Shown one piece after another: positions 8,804-18,411 of a stretch of 64,000 nucleotides of DNA. Under the pieces are notes generated by a model, which was not told where the DNA came from, did no database searches, and saw nothing but the letters and a program-made list of their open reading frames with translations. The translations under genes were made by a program, and so were the position numbers. The stretch lies in assembly GCA_028283605.1 (NCBI GenBank), contig JAPWKH010000008.1, positions 1 to 64,000 on the forward strand, in the 5' to 3' direction. The first letter of the stretch is position 1. Each line of letters begins with the position of its first letter. The DNA comes from Arachidicoccus sp. (GTDB taxonomy: Bacteria; Bacteroidota; Bacteroidia; Chitinophagales; Chitinophagaceae).

Positions 8804-10684
8804 TCAACGGGCTCCAAGCAAACCATTGGGACGCAGACGAAGCATGAGCAACAACGCCACACCGTAGGCGATCATGCGCCATTCAGCAAAAGGCCGCAGC
8901 AGCTCCGGCAGCAGGGTCAGGGCAAAGCCCGCGAGTGCCGCGCCGGTAAGATTACCCAGCCCCCCCAGCACAGCCAGGGTCAGCAGCAGAATAGACGCGC
9001 TGACCGTGAAGCTCTCCGGGCTGACCACGCTTTGCACGTAGGCGAACAAGCCGCCCGCCGTGCCCGCGAGCAGGCCCGATAGGGCAAAACCCAGCAGAAT
9101 GTAGCGCCTCACTGGCAAACCGGCCGCATGCGCCGCCAGGCGGTCTTCACGGATACCGCGCCAGACCCTGCCGATGCCCGAATTGAGCAGCCGCTGGGCC
9201 AACGCCAGTCCGACGGCGACGACGACCGCGATCAAACAGAACTTCTGCGTCAGACTGGCAAGGGTATAACCCCCGAGCAGTCCCAGTCTGGGCGCGGGAA
9301 TGCCGATGAAGCCCATGGGGCCACGCGTGACATCCAACCAGGTCATGAACACCAGATAACCGATCTGGCCCACCGCTAGGGTGCCCAAGGCGGCGGTGTG
9401 GCCGCTCAGTTTCAGCAAGGGCAAGGCGGCCACCATGGCTATGATGGCGGTGATGGCGGCCGCGCCCAGCAAGGCGGCCTCGGCCGGCCAGCCATGGTTG
9501 CGCGCCAGGATACCGACGGCGTATGCGCCGACGCCGTAAAAGGCCATGTGACCGATCGATAGAATGCCTAACGATCCGGACACCAGCGTAACGCTGGCCA
9601 CGAGCAGGGCGAAGATGATGGCATAGGCCACGGCCTGCAATACATAAGCGTTCTGCGTGGCGACGGGCAGCAAGGCCAGTGCCAGTCCCACCGCCAGAAA
9701 GCCCCAGGGCGGCAGTTCCAGTACACGCGTTGCCTTGCGCTGGCTCGAGGATGACGAGAGCACGCTGGTGCTGGGCATCGCGCCGCCCGCGCCGCCCAGC
9801 CCACCCAGCGCGTCGAGCCGGCGATCGCCCAGCAAGCCCTGCGGGCGGAAGACCAGGAAAACTAGGACCAGCGTATACGCGACCAGATCGCGGTAGCCTT
9901 CGCCGATATAGGCGCTGGCCAACGTCTCCACGATACCCAGCAGCAGACCGCCCAGTACCGCGCCCGGCGTACTGGCCAGACCGCCCAGCAAGGCGGCCGC
10001 GAAACCCTTCAGGCCATACGGCAGCCCCATCTGCGGGAACACGCTTTTGAAGTACAGGGCCACCAGAATGCCGCTTAATGCGCCCAACGCGCCGGCCAGG
10101 CCGAACGCCAGACGCTTGACGTTGCTGGTGCGCACGCCCAACTGCGCCGCGGCGTCCCGATCCTGGGCCGTGGCGCGTAGCGTGCGTCCCAGCCAGGAGC
10201 GCGACAGAAAGAGGGTAAGCGCGATGGCGGCGGCGGCGCCGAAGCCAAAAATCAGCAGATCAGTGCTGGTGATATATGCCGAACCGAAGAAGTAGGTCAC
10301 TTCCTCGAACGGCACCGGGAAGGCCTGTCCTTCCGGCGACCAGATGATCTCGGCCAACTGGTCGACAATCAGGCTGATGGCCAGCGTGGACAGCACCGGT
10401 GCGATGTAAGGCGCATTTTCCAAAGGCCGGAGGGCCAGCCGTTCGAGCAGCATGCCGAGCAAGGACATGACGGCCACCGACAAGGCGGCGGCCGCCACCA
10501 AGGGCAGGTGCAGCGTCGTGACGCCGGTGAACGCGATGAATGCCCCCAGCATGAACAACGCACCCTGCGCGAAGTTGATCAGGTTGGAGACACCGAAGAC
10601 CAGTGAAAAGCCCAGGGCGATCAGTGCGTAGACCTGACCGATGGCCAGACCGTTGACGATCTGGCTGGCGAAGAGTTCGAGCAT
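8804..10684 (-). CDS. Fused LivH-LivM permease
   Basis: A single 626-residue membrane protein carries both permease subunits of a Liv transporter. Residues 1-290 are LivH-like ([45 protein letters not shown], ending VFRPQGLLG). A hydrophilic glycine/serine-rich linker (about 295-325) follows, and residues 330-626 are LivM-like ([42 protein letters not shown], ending LRPNGLLG). Each half has about eight membrane segments. The start codon overlaps the stop of the binding-protein gene by one base (TAATG). Fused LivHM proteins occur in Burkholderiales, so the fusion is probably functional rather than a sequencing error. Confidence 0.9.
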   Translation of the reverse strand: MLELFASQIVNGLAIGQVYALIALGFSLVFGVSNLINFAQGALFMLGAFIAFTGVTTLHLPLVAAAALSVAVMSLLGMLLERLALRPLENAPYIAPVLSTLAISLIVDQLAEIIWSPEGQAFPVPFEEVTYFFGSAYITSTDLLIFGFGAAAAIALTLFLSRSWLGRTLRATAQDRDAAAQLGVRTSNVKRLAFGLAGALGALSGILVALYFKSVFPQMGLPYGLKGFAAALLGGLASTPGAVLGGLLLGIVETLASAYIGEGYRDLVAYTLVLVFLVFRPQGLLGDRRLDALGGLGGAGGAMPSTSVLSSSSSQRKATRVLELPPWGFLAVGLALALLPVATQNAYVLQAVAYAIIFALLVASVTLVSGSLGILSIGHMAFYGVGAYAVGILARNHGWPAEAALLGAAAITAIIAMVAALPLLKLSGHTAALGTLAVGQIGYLVFMTWLDVTRGPMGFIGIPAPRLGLLGGYTLASLTQKFCLIAVVVAVGLALAQRLLNSGIGRVWRGIREDRLAAHAAGLPVRRYILLGFALSGLLAGTAGGLFAYVQSVVSPESFTVSASILLLTLAVLGGLGNLTGAALAGFALTLLPELLRPFAEWRMIAYGVALLLMLRLRPNGLLGAR

Positions 10685-11803
10685 TATTGCTGCAGCAGCT
10701 GGAACGTGCCGTCGCGCACCACCAGGAAGGTGGGATCCTTCTTGACGTTGCCGTTCTCGAACTTGGACACACCCGTCACGCCTGCGTAGGCGGGGCCGTT
10801 GGCCAACTCGTCGCGCACGGCCTGGCCGGTCAGCGGTTTGCCGGACTGCACGACACGGCTGATCGCGGCCACACCGACACCAGCGGCGTCATAGGCGAGC
10901 GCGGCGAACTGGTCGGGCAGCTTGTGGTACTTGGCTTGATACGCGTCGACAAAGGCCTTCTTCGACGGGTCGCCCGGGAAGAAGATGCTGTGCACTACCA
11001 CGCCTTCGGCGGCCTTGCCGGCCAGTTCGATGAACTTGGGCGAGGTCAGCGGAATGCCGCCGCCAGCGGGTATGTTGACGCCGGCCTGGCGCAGCTGTTG
11101 GATGAAGATCGAGGCTTCCTGGTAGGGCAGGGCGATGAAGACGCCATCCGGATTGGCCGCCTTGATCTTGCTGATGAGCGGACGGAAGTCCTTGGCGCCG
11201 GGGATCACGGCTTCCGTTAGCAGCACCTTGCCACCATCTTTCTCGATGGCCGCGGTGGTCGCCTTGACGGTGTATACCCCCCAGTCATCCTGCGAATAGG
11301 GGATGACGATGCGGTTAGCTTTGAGCTTCTTGTGGATGGTGTCGGCGTTGTACTGCGCCAGCACGTCATCGGTATTGTTCTGGCGGAATTGGAAGGGGCT
11401 CTGGCGCGTGAAGTCAGGGTGCGAGGACGTCGGGCTGATCTGCGGGATCTTCGCTTCGGCGAAGATGGGTGCGGCCGCCAGCGATGCGGTGGTGGACCAC
11501 GAACCGATAGTCAGCACCACGCCAGGAGTCGCGACGATCTTGCGCGCTACGGTGGCGGCTTCTTGCGGCGAGTTGCGATCGTCTTCGACGATCAACTTGA
11601 TAGGCCGGCCGTTGATGCCACCGTCGGCATTGACCTTATCCAGGTACAGCTCGACAGCGTTCTTGAAACTTGCGCCGTACTCGGCGATTGCCGGACAAAT
11701 GGGAGAAAAAGCCGACATTGATGGGATCCGCGGCGTGCGCCGGCGCGGAGAAAGCGGTCACCGCGGCAACGGCGGTCAGCAGGTGAGCAAGACGTACAGA
11801 CAT
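10684..11803 (-). pseudogene. Liv-type substrate-binding protein with N-terminal frameshift
   Basis: The mature part (10684 to about 11700) reads as a complete LivK-like protein: IAEYGASFKNAVELYLDKVNA, EDDRNSPQEAATVARKI, TIGSWSTTASLAAAPIF, VIPGAKDFRPLISKIKAANPD and the C-terminal FENGNVKKDPTFLVVRDG. Its export signal (MSVRLAHLLTAVAAVTAFSAPAHA, residues adjoining DPINVGFFS) starts at ATG 11801-11803 but in another frame. The frames switch near 11690-11700, within what should be FSPLSGNIAEYG, as if two bases were lost. Either the gene is inactive or this is a sequence error. It is the first gene of the leftward operon and would deliver ligand to LivHM-LivFG. Confidence 0.8.
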
Positions 11804-11877
11804 GGGCTGGGTATCCGATATGGGTCTTTTTGTGGGGCCGACACCAGCCCCGCGAGAGCCGTGTACGTTATTGTTTC

Positions 11878-11908
11878 ATCGATAAAACCTCAACGTAATG
11901 TTATCGAT
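11878..11908. promoter_or_regulatory. Operator-like inverted repeat in divergent promoter region
   Basis: The arms ATCGATAA (11878-11885) and TTATCGAT (11901-11908) are perfect inverted repeats with a 15-base spacer and arm starts 23 bases apart, about two helical turns. They lie in the 293-base gap (11804-12096) between the two divergent binding-protein genes, where promoters for both must sit. The geometry fits a dimeric repressor such as the MarR-type protein at the operon's far end. This is inference; no other copy was found nearby. Confidence 0.45.
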
Positions 11909-12096
11909 ATGCTTACTGCTGGCGCGTATATGTGTTGCGCTTGCGCCGTCTCTACCGTGTGCCTGCTGGTGCATCAGGGCACACCATCGTCACATCATCA
12001 TTACTAAACAACAAATACGTCGTTCCATCGATGGCGCGGACTGCATAGGATCGGCAGTCCGCTGACAAGTCCGTCAGTACCGCTCAAGGCCGAGCA

Positions 12097-13180
12097 GTGA
12101 AATTCAGAAATCTGGTGATGGCGGCGAGTGCCGCTCTGGTGCTCCAGGGAACCGCGTTCGCGCAAGCACCGATCAAGATCGGTCTGTTCGCGCCGCTCAC
12201 GGGCGGCGTGGCTGCCAACGGGATCAATATCCGCGACGGCGTGGCGCTGGTCGTGGACCAGGTCAACGCCCAGGGCGGCATCCACGGCCGCAAGATCGAG
12301 CTGCTCACCGAGGACGACCGCAACTCGCCCAAGGACGCTGCCACGGTGGCGCAGAAAATCGTCGATAGTGGCGACGTGGTGTTGGCGATCGGTTCCTTCA
12401 CCAGCACCCCCTCGATATCCGCCGCGCCGGTTTTCGCCAGCGCCAAGATCCCGCAAATCGCGCCTACTGCCACGCATCCGCGCTACACCGCTCAGAGCAA
12501 CTATCAGTTCGGCTCCAGCAATCTGGAGCAGATCGTCGCCGGGCACAACGCACGGGTGCTGGTCGATGAGCTGCACGCCAAGCGCATCGTCGTCGTATAT
12601 AACCAGGACGATTGGGGACTGCTGGCGTCCAAGACCACGGGCGAGGCCATCGCCGCTAAAGGTAGCCAGGTCATCCTCAGCGAGGCGGTGATCCCGGGCT
12701 CCAAGGACTTCCGCCCCCTCGTCAGCAAGATCAAGGCGCTCAACCCTGACGCCGTCTATTTCGGCATTCATTATGCCGAGGCCGCCATCTTGGTCCAGCA
12801 ACTGCATCAGGCCAGCGTCGCCGTTCCCATCGTCGCGGCCGAGACGTTGACGACGCCCAAGTTCCTTGAACTCGCGGGCAAGGACGCCGATGGCATCCGC
12901 ATTGTCAGTACCTTCCTGGCCAGCAATCCGGCCAATGCCGATTTCACTAAAGCCTTCCAGGCCAGGTATTCACGCGAGCCGGACCGTCTGGCCGCGCTGT
13001 CCTACGATTCCATTTCTCTAGGCATCAATGCGATCAAGGCGGTGCTGGACGCCGGCAAACCGTTGACGGGCGCCGCGGTGCGCGATGCACTGGAAGCCGC
13101 CGCGCCTTTCAAGGGCGTGACCGGCACGACCAAGTTCCAGAAGGGCACCGTCGACAAGGACACTTTGCTACTACTGCTCA
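12097..13180 (+). CDS. Liv-type substrate-binding protein, 3' end replaced at the genome join
   Basis: The frame opens with GTG at 12097 and has a signal peptide (MKFRNLVMAASAALVLQG, cleavage after TAFA). The following residues match LivK-type proteins and the neighbouring minus-strand paralogue: IKIGLFAPLTGG, EDDRNSPKDAATVAQKI, AIGSFTSTPSISAAP, VIPGSKDFRPLVSKIKALNPD and FKGVTGTTKFQKGTVDKD. The family normally ends about 15 residues later. Instead, the frame continues into unrelated SusC sequence. GC content is high up to about 13,160 and drops sharply afterwards. It probably provides an alternative ligand specificity for the same transporter. Confidence 0.85.
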
Positions 13181-13200
13181 TCAAAACGGCTGCAAATACC
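13160..13200. other. Join between proteobacterial and Bacteroidota DNA
   Basis: Upstream of this stretch codons are GC-rich and encode the end of a LivK-like protein (KGTVDKD). Downstream, codons are AT-rich and encode the middle of a SusC receptor (LSSPIPIGGILDKT). The exact breakpoint cannot be placed, because a few residues (LLLLLIK) fit either side. No inverted repeat, insertion sequence, tRNA or recombinase gene is present at the join. Reading frame is kept across it, which is expected by chance one time in three. Confidence 0.85.
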
Positions 13201-14826
13201 GCTACACTTTCCAGTCCTATACCTATTGGCGGCATTTTGGACAAAACAGTAAGTACAGTAAAAAACAATTCTTTTCGGGTGCAGCTGGATTATAATACGT
13301 CGTGGGGAGAGCATACCCTATCTGCTATAGGCGGGGCGGAAATCCGTAATACGGTAACAAAGAGTGATGCATATAGGGTCTATGGTTACAATGGTAATGT
13401 CCTGACTTCCGTAGCTGTGGATAATACAACGTTGTTTCCAACCCGCTTTTCCTCCTCCCAAACAATTCCAAATGGGATAAACTTTTCAGAAATAGAAAAC
13501 AGATATGTTTCTTTCTATGCAAATGCAGGTTATAATTATAAGGATCGGTACCAGTTGACGGCAAGTGCAAGACGTGACGCCTCTAACATTTTTGGGGTAG
13601 CGACCAATGATAAATGGAACCCGTTCTGGTCGGTTGGTGGCGCATGGGCTATATCGAAAGAGCCTTTCTATAAATTAGGAATAATTAATTATCTCAAATT
13701 AAGGGCGACCATTGGAATATCCGGTATTGCTGATCAAAGCAGGTCTGCGGTAACGGTAATACAATACCAGGGACAAGATGCACAGACAGGGCTCCAATAT
13801 GCGTCCATTGATCAATATGCCAACCCTGATCTTAGATGGGAAAAAATAGTCACAAAAAATATAGGACTTGACTTTGCATTGTCCAATGGAATTTTATCAG
13901 GCAGTGTTGATTATTACCGCAAGCAGGGGAGGGATTTGTTTGGTCCTGCACCTGTAGATTATACGATTGGGCAACAATCCAATGTGGTGACAAAAAATAT
14001 GGCCAACTCTTTGAGTAAGGGATTGGAAATCCAATTGCGTTCCACCAATATAAGGAGCCGATATATACAATGGTCCACGGATTGGATTTTCAGTTACAAC
14101 AGAAGTATTACAACTGCCTACTACTGGCCTTCTATCGATTACTATACACCGACTTCTGGTGTAACTATCTCTCCAAGGGTCGGTTATGACATGTTTGCCA
14201 TATCAGCATATAAGTGGGGTGGGCTAAATCCGGAGAATGGAAATCCAAGGGGATATGTTGACGGGCTTCTCTCCGAAGATTATGGTACCATTGTCCAATC
14301 TGCAAAAGAAGTAAGTATCTTGGTGTATAAAGGTTCCTCGATACCGGTATATTCTGGTACGGTTGGAAACACCATTACGGCAAAAGGACTTACGCTTACG
14401 GTTTATCTACAATACAAGCTGGGATATTATTTAAGGAAACCTTCCTTGTCCTATTCCCAATTGTTTGACTATGGCATAGGCAATGCAGATTATGCTAAAA
14501 GGTGGCAACATATGGGGGACGAGGCACGTACAAATGTACCATCAATGTTATATCCCAATATATCCTACAGGGATGACTTTTATCAATTGTCAGAAGCTAC
14601 TGTCATAAAAGGAGACCAGTTAAGGCTGCAATTTATCAATTTGGATTATAGTCTGCCAGGATCCTTATCCTTAAAAAAAATGTTTAAGGATATACACCTT
14701 TACTGCAATGCGTCTAATCTTGGAATAATATGGAAGGCTAACAATGCGGGAATAGACCCTGATTATCCAGGTACAATACCCACCCCTGTGATGTTGACTT
14801 TTGGAATTAAAACAAACTTAAAGTAG
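13181..14826 (+). CDS. SusC/RagA TonB-dependent receptor, C-terminal half only
   Basis: About 548 residues correspond to the beta-barrel half of a SusC-family outer-membrane receptor: SSPIPIGGILDKT, GQ-type strand FRVQLDYNTSWG, LSAIGGAEIRNT, YSFYANAGYNYKDRYQ-like strands, TASARRDASNIFG, WNPFWSVGGAWAISKEPF, LKLRATIGISG, NPDLRWEKI, GSVDYYRKQGRDLFG and a C-terminal TPVMLTFGIKTNLK. The first roughly 450-500 residues (signal peptide, TonB box, carboxypeptidase-like domain, plug) are missing because of the join at about 13,180. SusC imports oligosaccharides or other large ligands together with the SusD lipoprotein encoded six bases downstream. Confidence 0.9.
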
Positions 14827-14832
14827 AAGAAA

Positions 14833-16221
14833 ATGAATACTATAAATAAACAGATAATAATGGTAGCGTGGGGCGCGATTCTTGTGTTTGCCTCTTGCAA
14901 CAAATACTTGGACAAGAAACCGGATAAAAGTCTTGTGGAACCATCCACCATGGAAGATTTACAGGCAATTCTTGATAATAAAACTTTAATGAACAACTAT
15001 TCGCCTTCTGTTGACGAGGCTTGTTCAGATGATTATTACCTTTCCGCAACCCGCTATGCCGGCTTTCTAGACTTTGCACAAAAAGCCTATACATGGCAAC
15101 TTGATGGTAATGCAATGGACCAAGCATACAATAACATTTCATATAATGAGTGGTCAATTCTTTACGATCAGATTAACAAGGCAAATATTGTTTTGGATAA
15201 TATAAGCAATGCCAATGGTTCTTCAAACCCAACGATAGCCAACAGCGTGCATGGTCAGGCACTTTTTTATAGAGGATATGCATTTTTTCAGCTTGTACTT
15301 CTCTTTAGTCAGTCATATGATGGCAGTAATGCAGGAAGTCAACAAGGTATTGTTCTTAAACTTAATTCATCCACTGAATACGATCATGAAAGAAGCAGTC
15401 TGTCCGCTAGCTATTCCCAGATAATATCTGATTTAAGTCAGTCAACAGCGCTGCTTGATGATTTGCCAGAAATAGTTACTAGGCCATCAAAGTGTGCTGC
15501 ATTTGCTCTTTTGGCAAGGGTATATCTTTCCCGGCAGCAATATGACAGTGCCCTCTATTTCGCTAAAGAAAGTCTGACTTTAGATAGTAGTCTATTGAAT
15601 TACAACAATACTTCCGATGTCAATATTGCATCAAATACAAAGCCATTCCAACAATTCAATAAGGAAGTTATTTTTCAAAAGATTTCCACCCAGTATATTT
15701 TTCCTAATACATATCCCCTTTATTGCAATGTTGATAGTGTATTGTATAAATCATATGAAGCAGACGATTTGAGGTTAAAAGCATTTTTTTGGACAAATGG
15801 AGATGGCTATAGTTTTAAGGGGAGTTATAGCGGTACCAGAAATAATTTGTTCAAGGGGATTGCTACTGATGAGTTGTACCTTGACTGTGCGGAATGTTTC
15901 ATCAGGAGAGGGCAAATGACAGAAGGGCTTTCCTATTTGAATACCTTGTTGATTAATAGATATACTACAGGTAAATATCAAGTACCCGCTTTTTCTTCTC
16001 AGCAGGAAGCATTGCAATTTGTTTTACAGGAGCGAAGAAAAGAACTTCTTTTCCGGTCAGTTAGGTGGATGGACCTGAAAAGATTGAACAGGGAGGGTGC
16101 CGGCATTATACAGACACGTGTCATTGATGGTCGACTTTATACTCTGCCATCCAATGCCAATCAATATGCGATTCCGATACCTTCCTATATAATTACCCAA
16201 ACTGGAATAAGTCAAAATTAG
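14833..16221 (+). CDS. RagB/SusD family nutrient-binding lipoprotein
   Basis: The 462-residue protein has a lipoprotein signal (MNTINKQIIMVAWGAILVFASC) with lipidated cysteine, followed by NKYLDKKPDKSLVEPSTMEDLQAIL, typical of SusD. TPR-like helices follow (GQALFYRGYAFFQLVLLF, SKCAAFALLARVYLSRQQYDSALYFA), and near the C-terminus the conserved ERRKELLFRSVRWMDLKRLNR. It starts six bases after the susC stop and forms the surface lid of the SusCD uptake complex. The ligand cannot be told from sequence. The TlpA-like gene 38 bases downstream suggests the SusCD-thioredoxin arrangement common in soil Bacteroidota. Confidence 0.92.
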   Translation: MNTINKQIIMVAWGAILVFASCNKYLDKKPDKSLVEPSTMEDLQAILDNKTLMNNYSPSVDEACSDDYYLSATRYAGFLDFAQKAYTWQLDGNAMDQAYNNISYNEWSILYDQINKANIVLDNISNANGSSNPTIANSVHGQALFYRGYAFFQLVLLFSQSYDGSNAGSQQGIVLKLNSSTEYDHERSSLSASYSQIISDLSQSTALLDDLPEIVTRPSKCAAFALLARVYLSRQQYDSALYFAKESLTLDSSLLNYNNTSDVNIASNTKPFQQFNKEVIFQKISTQYIFPNTYPLYCNVDSVLYKSYEADDLRLKAFFWTNGDGYSFKGSYSGTRNNLFKGIATDELYLDCAECFIRRGQMTEGLSYLNTLLINRYTTGKYQVPAFSSQQEALQFVLQERRKELLFRSVRWMDLKRLNREGAGIIQTRVIDGRLYTLPSNANQYAIPIPSYIITQTGISQN

Positions 16222-16259
16222 CAGGAATATTATTAAAATTTTTATTAATTTAAAAAAAT

Positions 16260-17540
16260 ATGAATCGACACTCTTATATCATATTAATAATTTTATTTTA
16301 TTGCCACAATAGTTATGGTCAATTAATAAAGACTCTCCAAATAGGCGATACAGTTCCAGATATTACTATACATAATTTACTTAATTATAAAGATACTGTA
16401 GCTAAATTATCAGATTTTAAAGGGCAACTCTTAATTTTAGATTTTTGGGCGACGTGGTGTGGGAGCTGTATTAGCCAGTTCCCTAAAATGGAAAAACTTG
16501 GCAAACGATATAATGACAATCTTAAATTTGTACTTGTTAATTCTAATAATACTGGAGATAAATTGCACACCATTCAAAAATTTTTCTCTGAACGTAAAGA
16601 AAGGACAGGTTTAGGTATTAGTTCACCCATAGTATTTAATGATAGCCTTTTGCTGAAAATGTTCCCTCATCGACTACTTCCGCATTATGTTTGGCTGGAT
16701 AGTAATCTACGTGTTGTAAACATCACATCCTTTGGAGAAATGACAATAGCATTACTAAATAGATATTTAATAAACGGAGATCTACGTAGTACGACAAAAA
16801 CGAACGATACCTTTCAGTTGCGGCAAAAAGATACAATCTATGTCTCTCAGATATCTGCATATCAGAGGATACATCCTGCCGAAAAAATGTTACGTACTGG
16901 GGCTGGGCTCCTATCAGGTATTTCCCTGTACAATAAGTCGCTTCCCGATCTTTTTAGGATGGCCTATTCGGACCAAATTTCAATGAATGTTATTTTGAAG
17001 CCTAACAGAATAATAGTTCCACTGGGACTTAAGAGTTTATTTAAAGAAATTAATTATCAGGACTCTTCGATCCTAAACTCTTATTGCTATAAATTAATAG
17101 TCCCGCAGACAACGGCATCCAATATTTATAAAATAATGCGGATTGATCTTCAAAGGGCATTTGACATCCATATAAGAATTGTAAAAAAGAAAACAATCTG
17201 CCTCGTTTTAAACAATTATAAAAAAACGCAATCTGTCGAAAATATTTCTGTTAATGGATATGATATGGATATAGAAAGTGACACGCGACACAAGTATATG
17301 AAATCGATGCCATTGAAAGATGCGCTTCGTATTCTTGATCTATATTCTCGCATTCCTATAATAAGGCCTAAAAATATAAAAGGGAATATTACTCTTTTCT
17401 TGCCTTATGATCTTTCTTCTCCGGACAGTCTTTGCACGGCATTCCAGAAAGCTGGATTTAACCTTCATAAGAAATATCGTAAACTTAAAATGGTAGAAGT
17501 TTATGTGAGAGAGCAATTAAATAAAACCTCTAAACCTTAA
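16260..17540 (+). CDS. TlpA-like thioredoxin protein with DUF3738-type C-terminus
   Basis: This 426-residue exported protein has a signal peptide (MNRHSYIILIILFYCHNSYG), a thioredoxin/TlpA domain (about residues 25-170: GDTVPDITIHNLL, LILDFWATWCGSCISQFP with the WCGSC redox site, and a cis-proline region LPHYVWLD), and a C-terminal region (about 240-420: MPLKDALRILDLYSRIPIIRP, NITLFLPYD, LCTAFQKAGFNL) that resembles the DUF3738 soil-associated domain. It follows susD in the same direction. Membrane-exposed TlpA proteins handle periplasmic disulfides; why they accompany SusCD pairs is not established. The stop is immediately followed by the IS982 remnant. Confidence 0.8.
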   Translation: MNRHSYIILIILFYCHNSYGQLIKTLQIGDTVPDITIHNLLNYKDTVAKLSDFKGQLLILDFWATWCGSCISQFPKMEKLGKRYNDNLKFVLVNSNNTGDKLHTIQKFFSERKERTGLGISSPIVFNDSLLLKMFPHRLLPHYVWLDSNLRVVNITSFGEMTIALLNRYLINGDLRSTTKTNDTFQLRQKDTIYVSQISAYQRIHPAEKMLRTGAGLLSGISLYNKSLPDLFRMAYSDQISMNVILKPNRIIVPLGLKSLFKEINYQDSSILNSYCYKLIVPQTTASNIYKIMRIDLQRAFDIHIRIVKKKTICLVLNNYKKTQSVENISVNGYDMDIESDTRHKYMKSMPLKDALRILDLYSRIPIIRPKNIKGNITLFLPYDLSSPDSLCTAFQKAGFNLHKKYRKLKMVEVYVREQLNKTSKP

Positions 17541-17778
17541 AGTAAGCCGCTTGCAGAAGCCGCTTTTACCTATCATTTTCGGTTTCATACTAACATTTCG
17601 CAAATAATGACTTGCGTTTTGCAGATTGCCTTTGAAACAAATAGCTGATATAAGTGTCATTGTGATTACAGATTACTTCAATATCACTTATTTCACGTTC
17701 CGATGGCTCATAGTGTTTTATTTGTTCTAATATGTCATCTACCAAACAATAAATTCCGATAATTTTGTCCTAAAGCAT
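17541..17778 (-). mobile_element. IS982-family transposase N-terminal remnant
   Basis: On the minus strand an ATG at 17776-17778 begins ML, then an in-frame TAG, then DKIIGIYCLVDDILEQIKH and EREISDIEVI, matching the start of IS982 transposases (KIIGIYCLVDDIL...SDAEVITT). After a deletion or frameshift another frame continues with NVSMKPKMIGKSGFCKRL, matching the next conserved block (KSRFNRRL). The rest of the transposase and both terminal repeats are gone. The remnant ends exactly where the TlpA-like gene stops. Confidence 0.7.
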
Positions 17779-17997
17779 TTTTTAACTTTTTGTTTTTAGT
17801 GACCAAATTTAGTTATTCTCCAATGCTTTGCTTTTTAAAGAAAACTGAGTTATTTAGTTGTTTTTTCGAAAGGTCGAAAATTAGCAATTAGCAAAATAAA
17901 ATTTATTGAATACTTCTTCTGAAATAGCAAACAACTCACTTCTATGACTTACCTGTAATTTTTTTAAATGCAACCCGTTTGGAAGAATATTCTCTTT

Positions 17998-18174
17998 TTA
18001 TTTCGTTTTCAAAGCTTCCATAAAATGAGTAACCTGTTGTTTAAGGTCATGTTCCCTTAATGGGGTCAAGCCTGCTTCGAGTACAGGAAAAATATAATTC
18101 TCCGGATGTTTATCTTTGTTACCTCACTTTACGATAATTTCCTGCATTTCCTCAGTGATATAAACTGAAATAGG
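17998..18174 (-). pseudogene. Tyrosine recombinase (phage integrase) fragment
   Basis: The minus strand encodes PISVYITEEMQEIIVK, a TGA where tryptophan is expected, then GNKDKHPENYIFPVLEAGLTP and LREHDLKQQVTHFMEALKTK before a stop. This matches the block after the first catalytic region in Bacteroidota tyrosine integrases (KWGN...DNYIFPIL...LTP...). Catalytic residues are not present in the fragment. With the IS982 remnant and the tRNA gene 120 bases away, it marks an old integration at tRNA-Arg. Confidence 0.65.
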
Positions 18175-18291
18175 TATAGTCTATAGTAATTGAAACTGTG
18201 ATTATGCTTTAAGAATAATTTTAAAACTGTAAGTAAGTAAAAATAAATATTTATAACATATTAATTTACAATGAATTATAAATGGCAGTTG

Positions 18292-18363
18292 TGGTCTCGA
18301 CAGGGATCGAACCTGTATCTAGAGTTTAGGAAACTCCTATTCTATCCATTGAACTACGAGACC
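18292..18363 (-). tRNA. tRNA-Arg (anticodon CCT)
   Basis: The minus strand folds into a full cloverleaf: acceptor GGTCTCG paired with CGAGACC, T arm ACAGG-TTCGATC-CCTGT, anticodon loop TTCCTAA giving CCT, and discriminator A. CCA is not encoded. The 3' side faces the decayed transposase and integrase fragments, as expected for an integration target. Confidence 0.93.
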
Positions 18364-18411
18364 TTTAAAGGCTTGCAAAAGTAAGGCATAGCGGCAAAAA
18401 ACTAAAAATTA

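Noticed and set aside
12097-14826. A novel 909-residue fusion of a periplasmic binding protein with a TonB-dependent receptor
   Set aside because: The two parts differ in GC content and phylum, both are cut at non-domain positions, and the SusC part lacks plug and signal; a chimeric join explains it better than a functional fusion.
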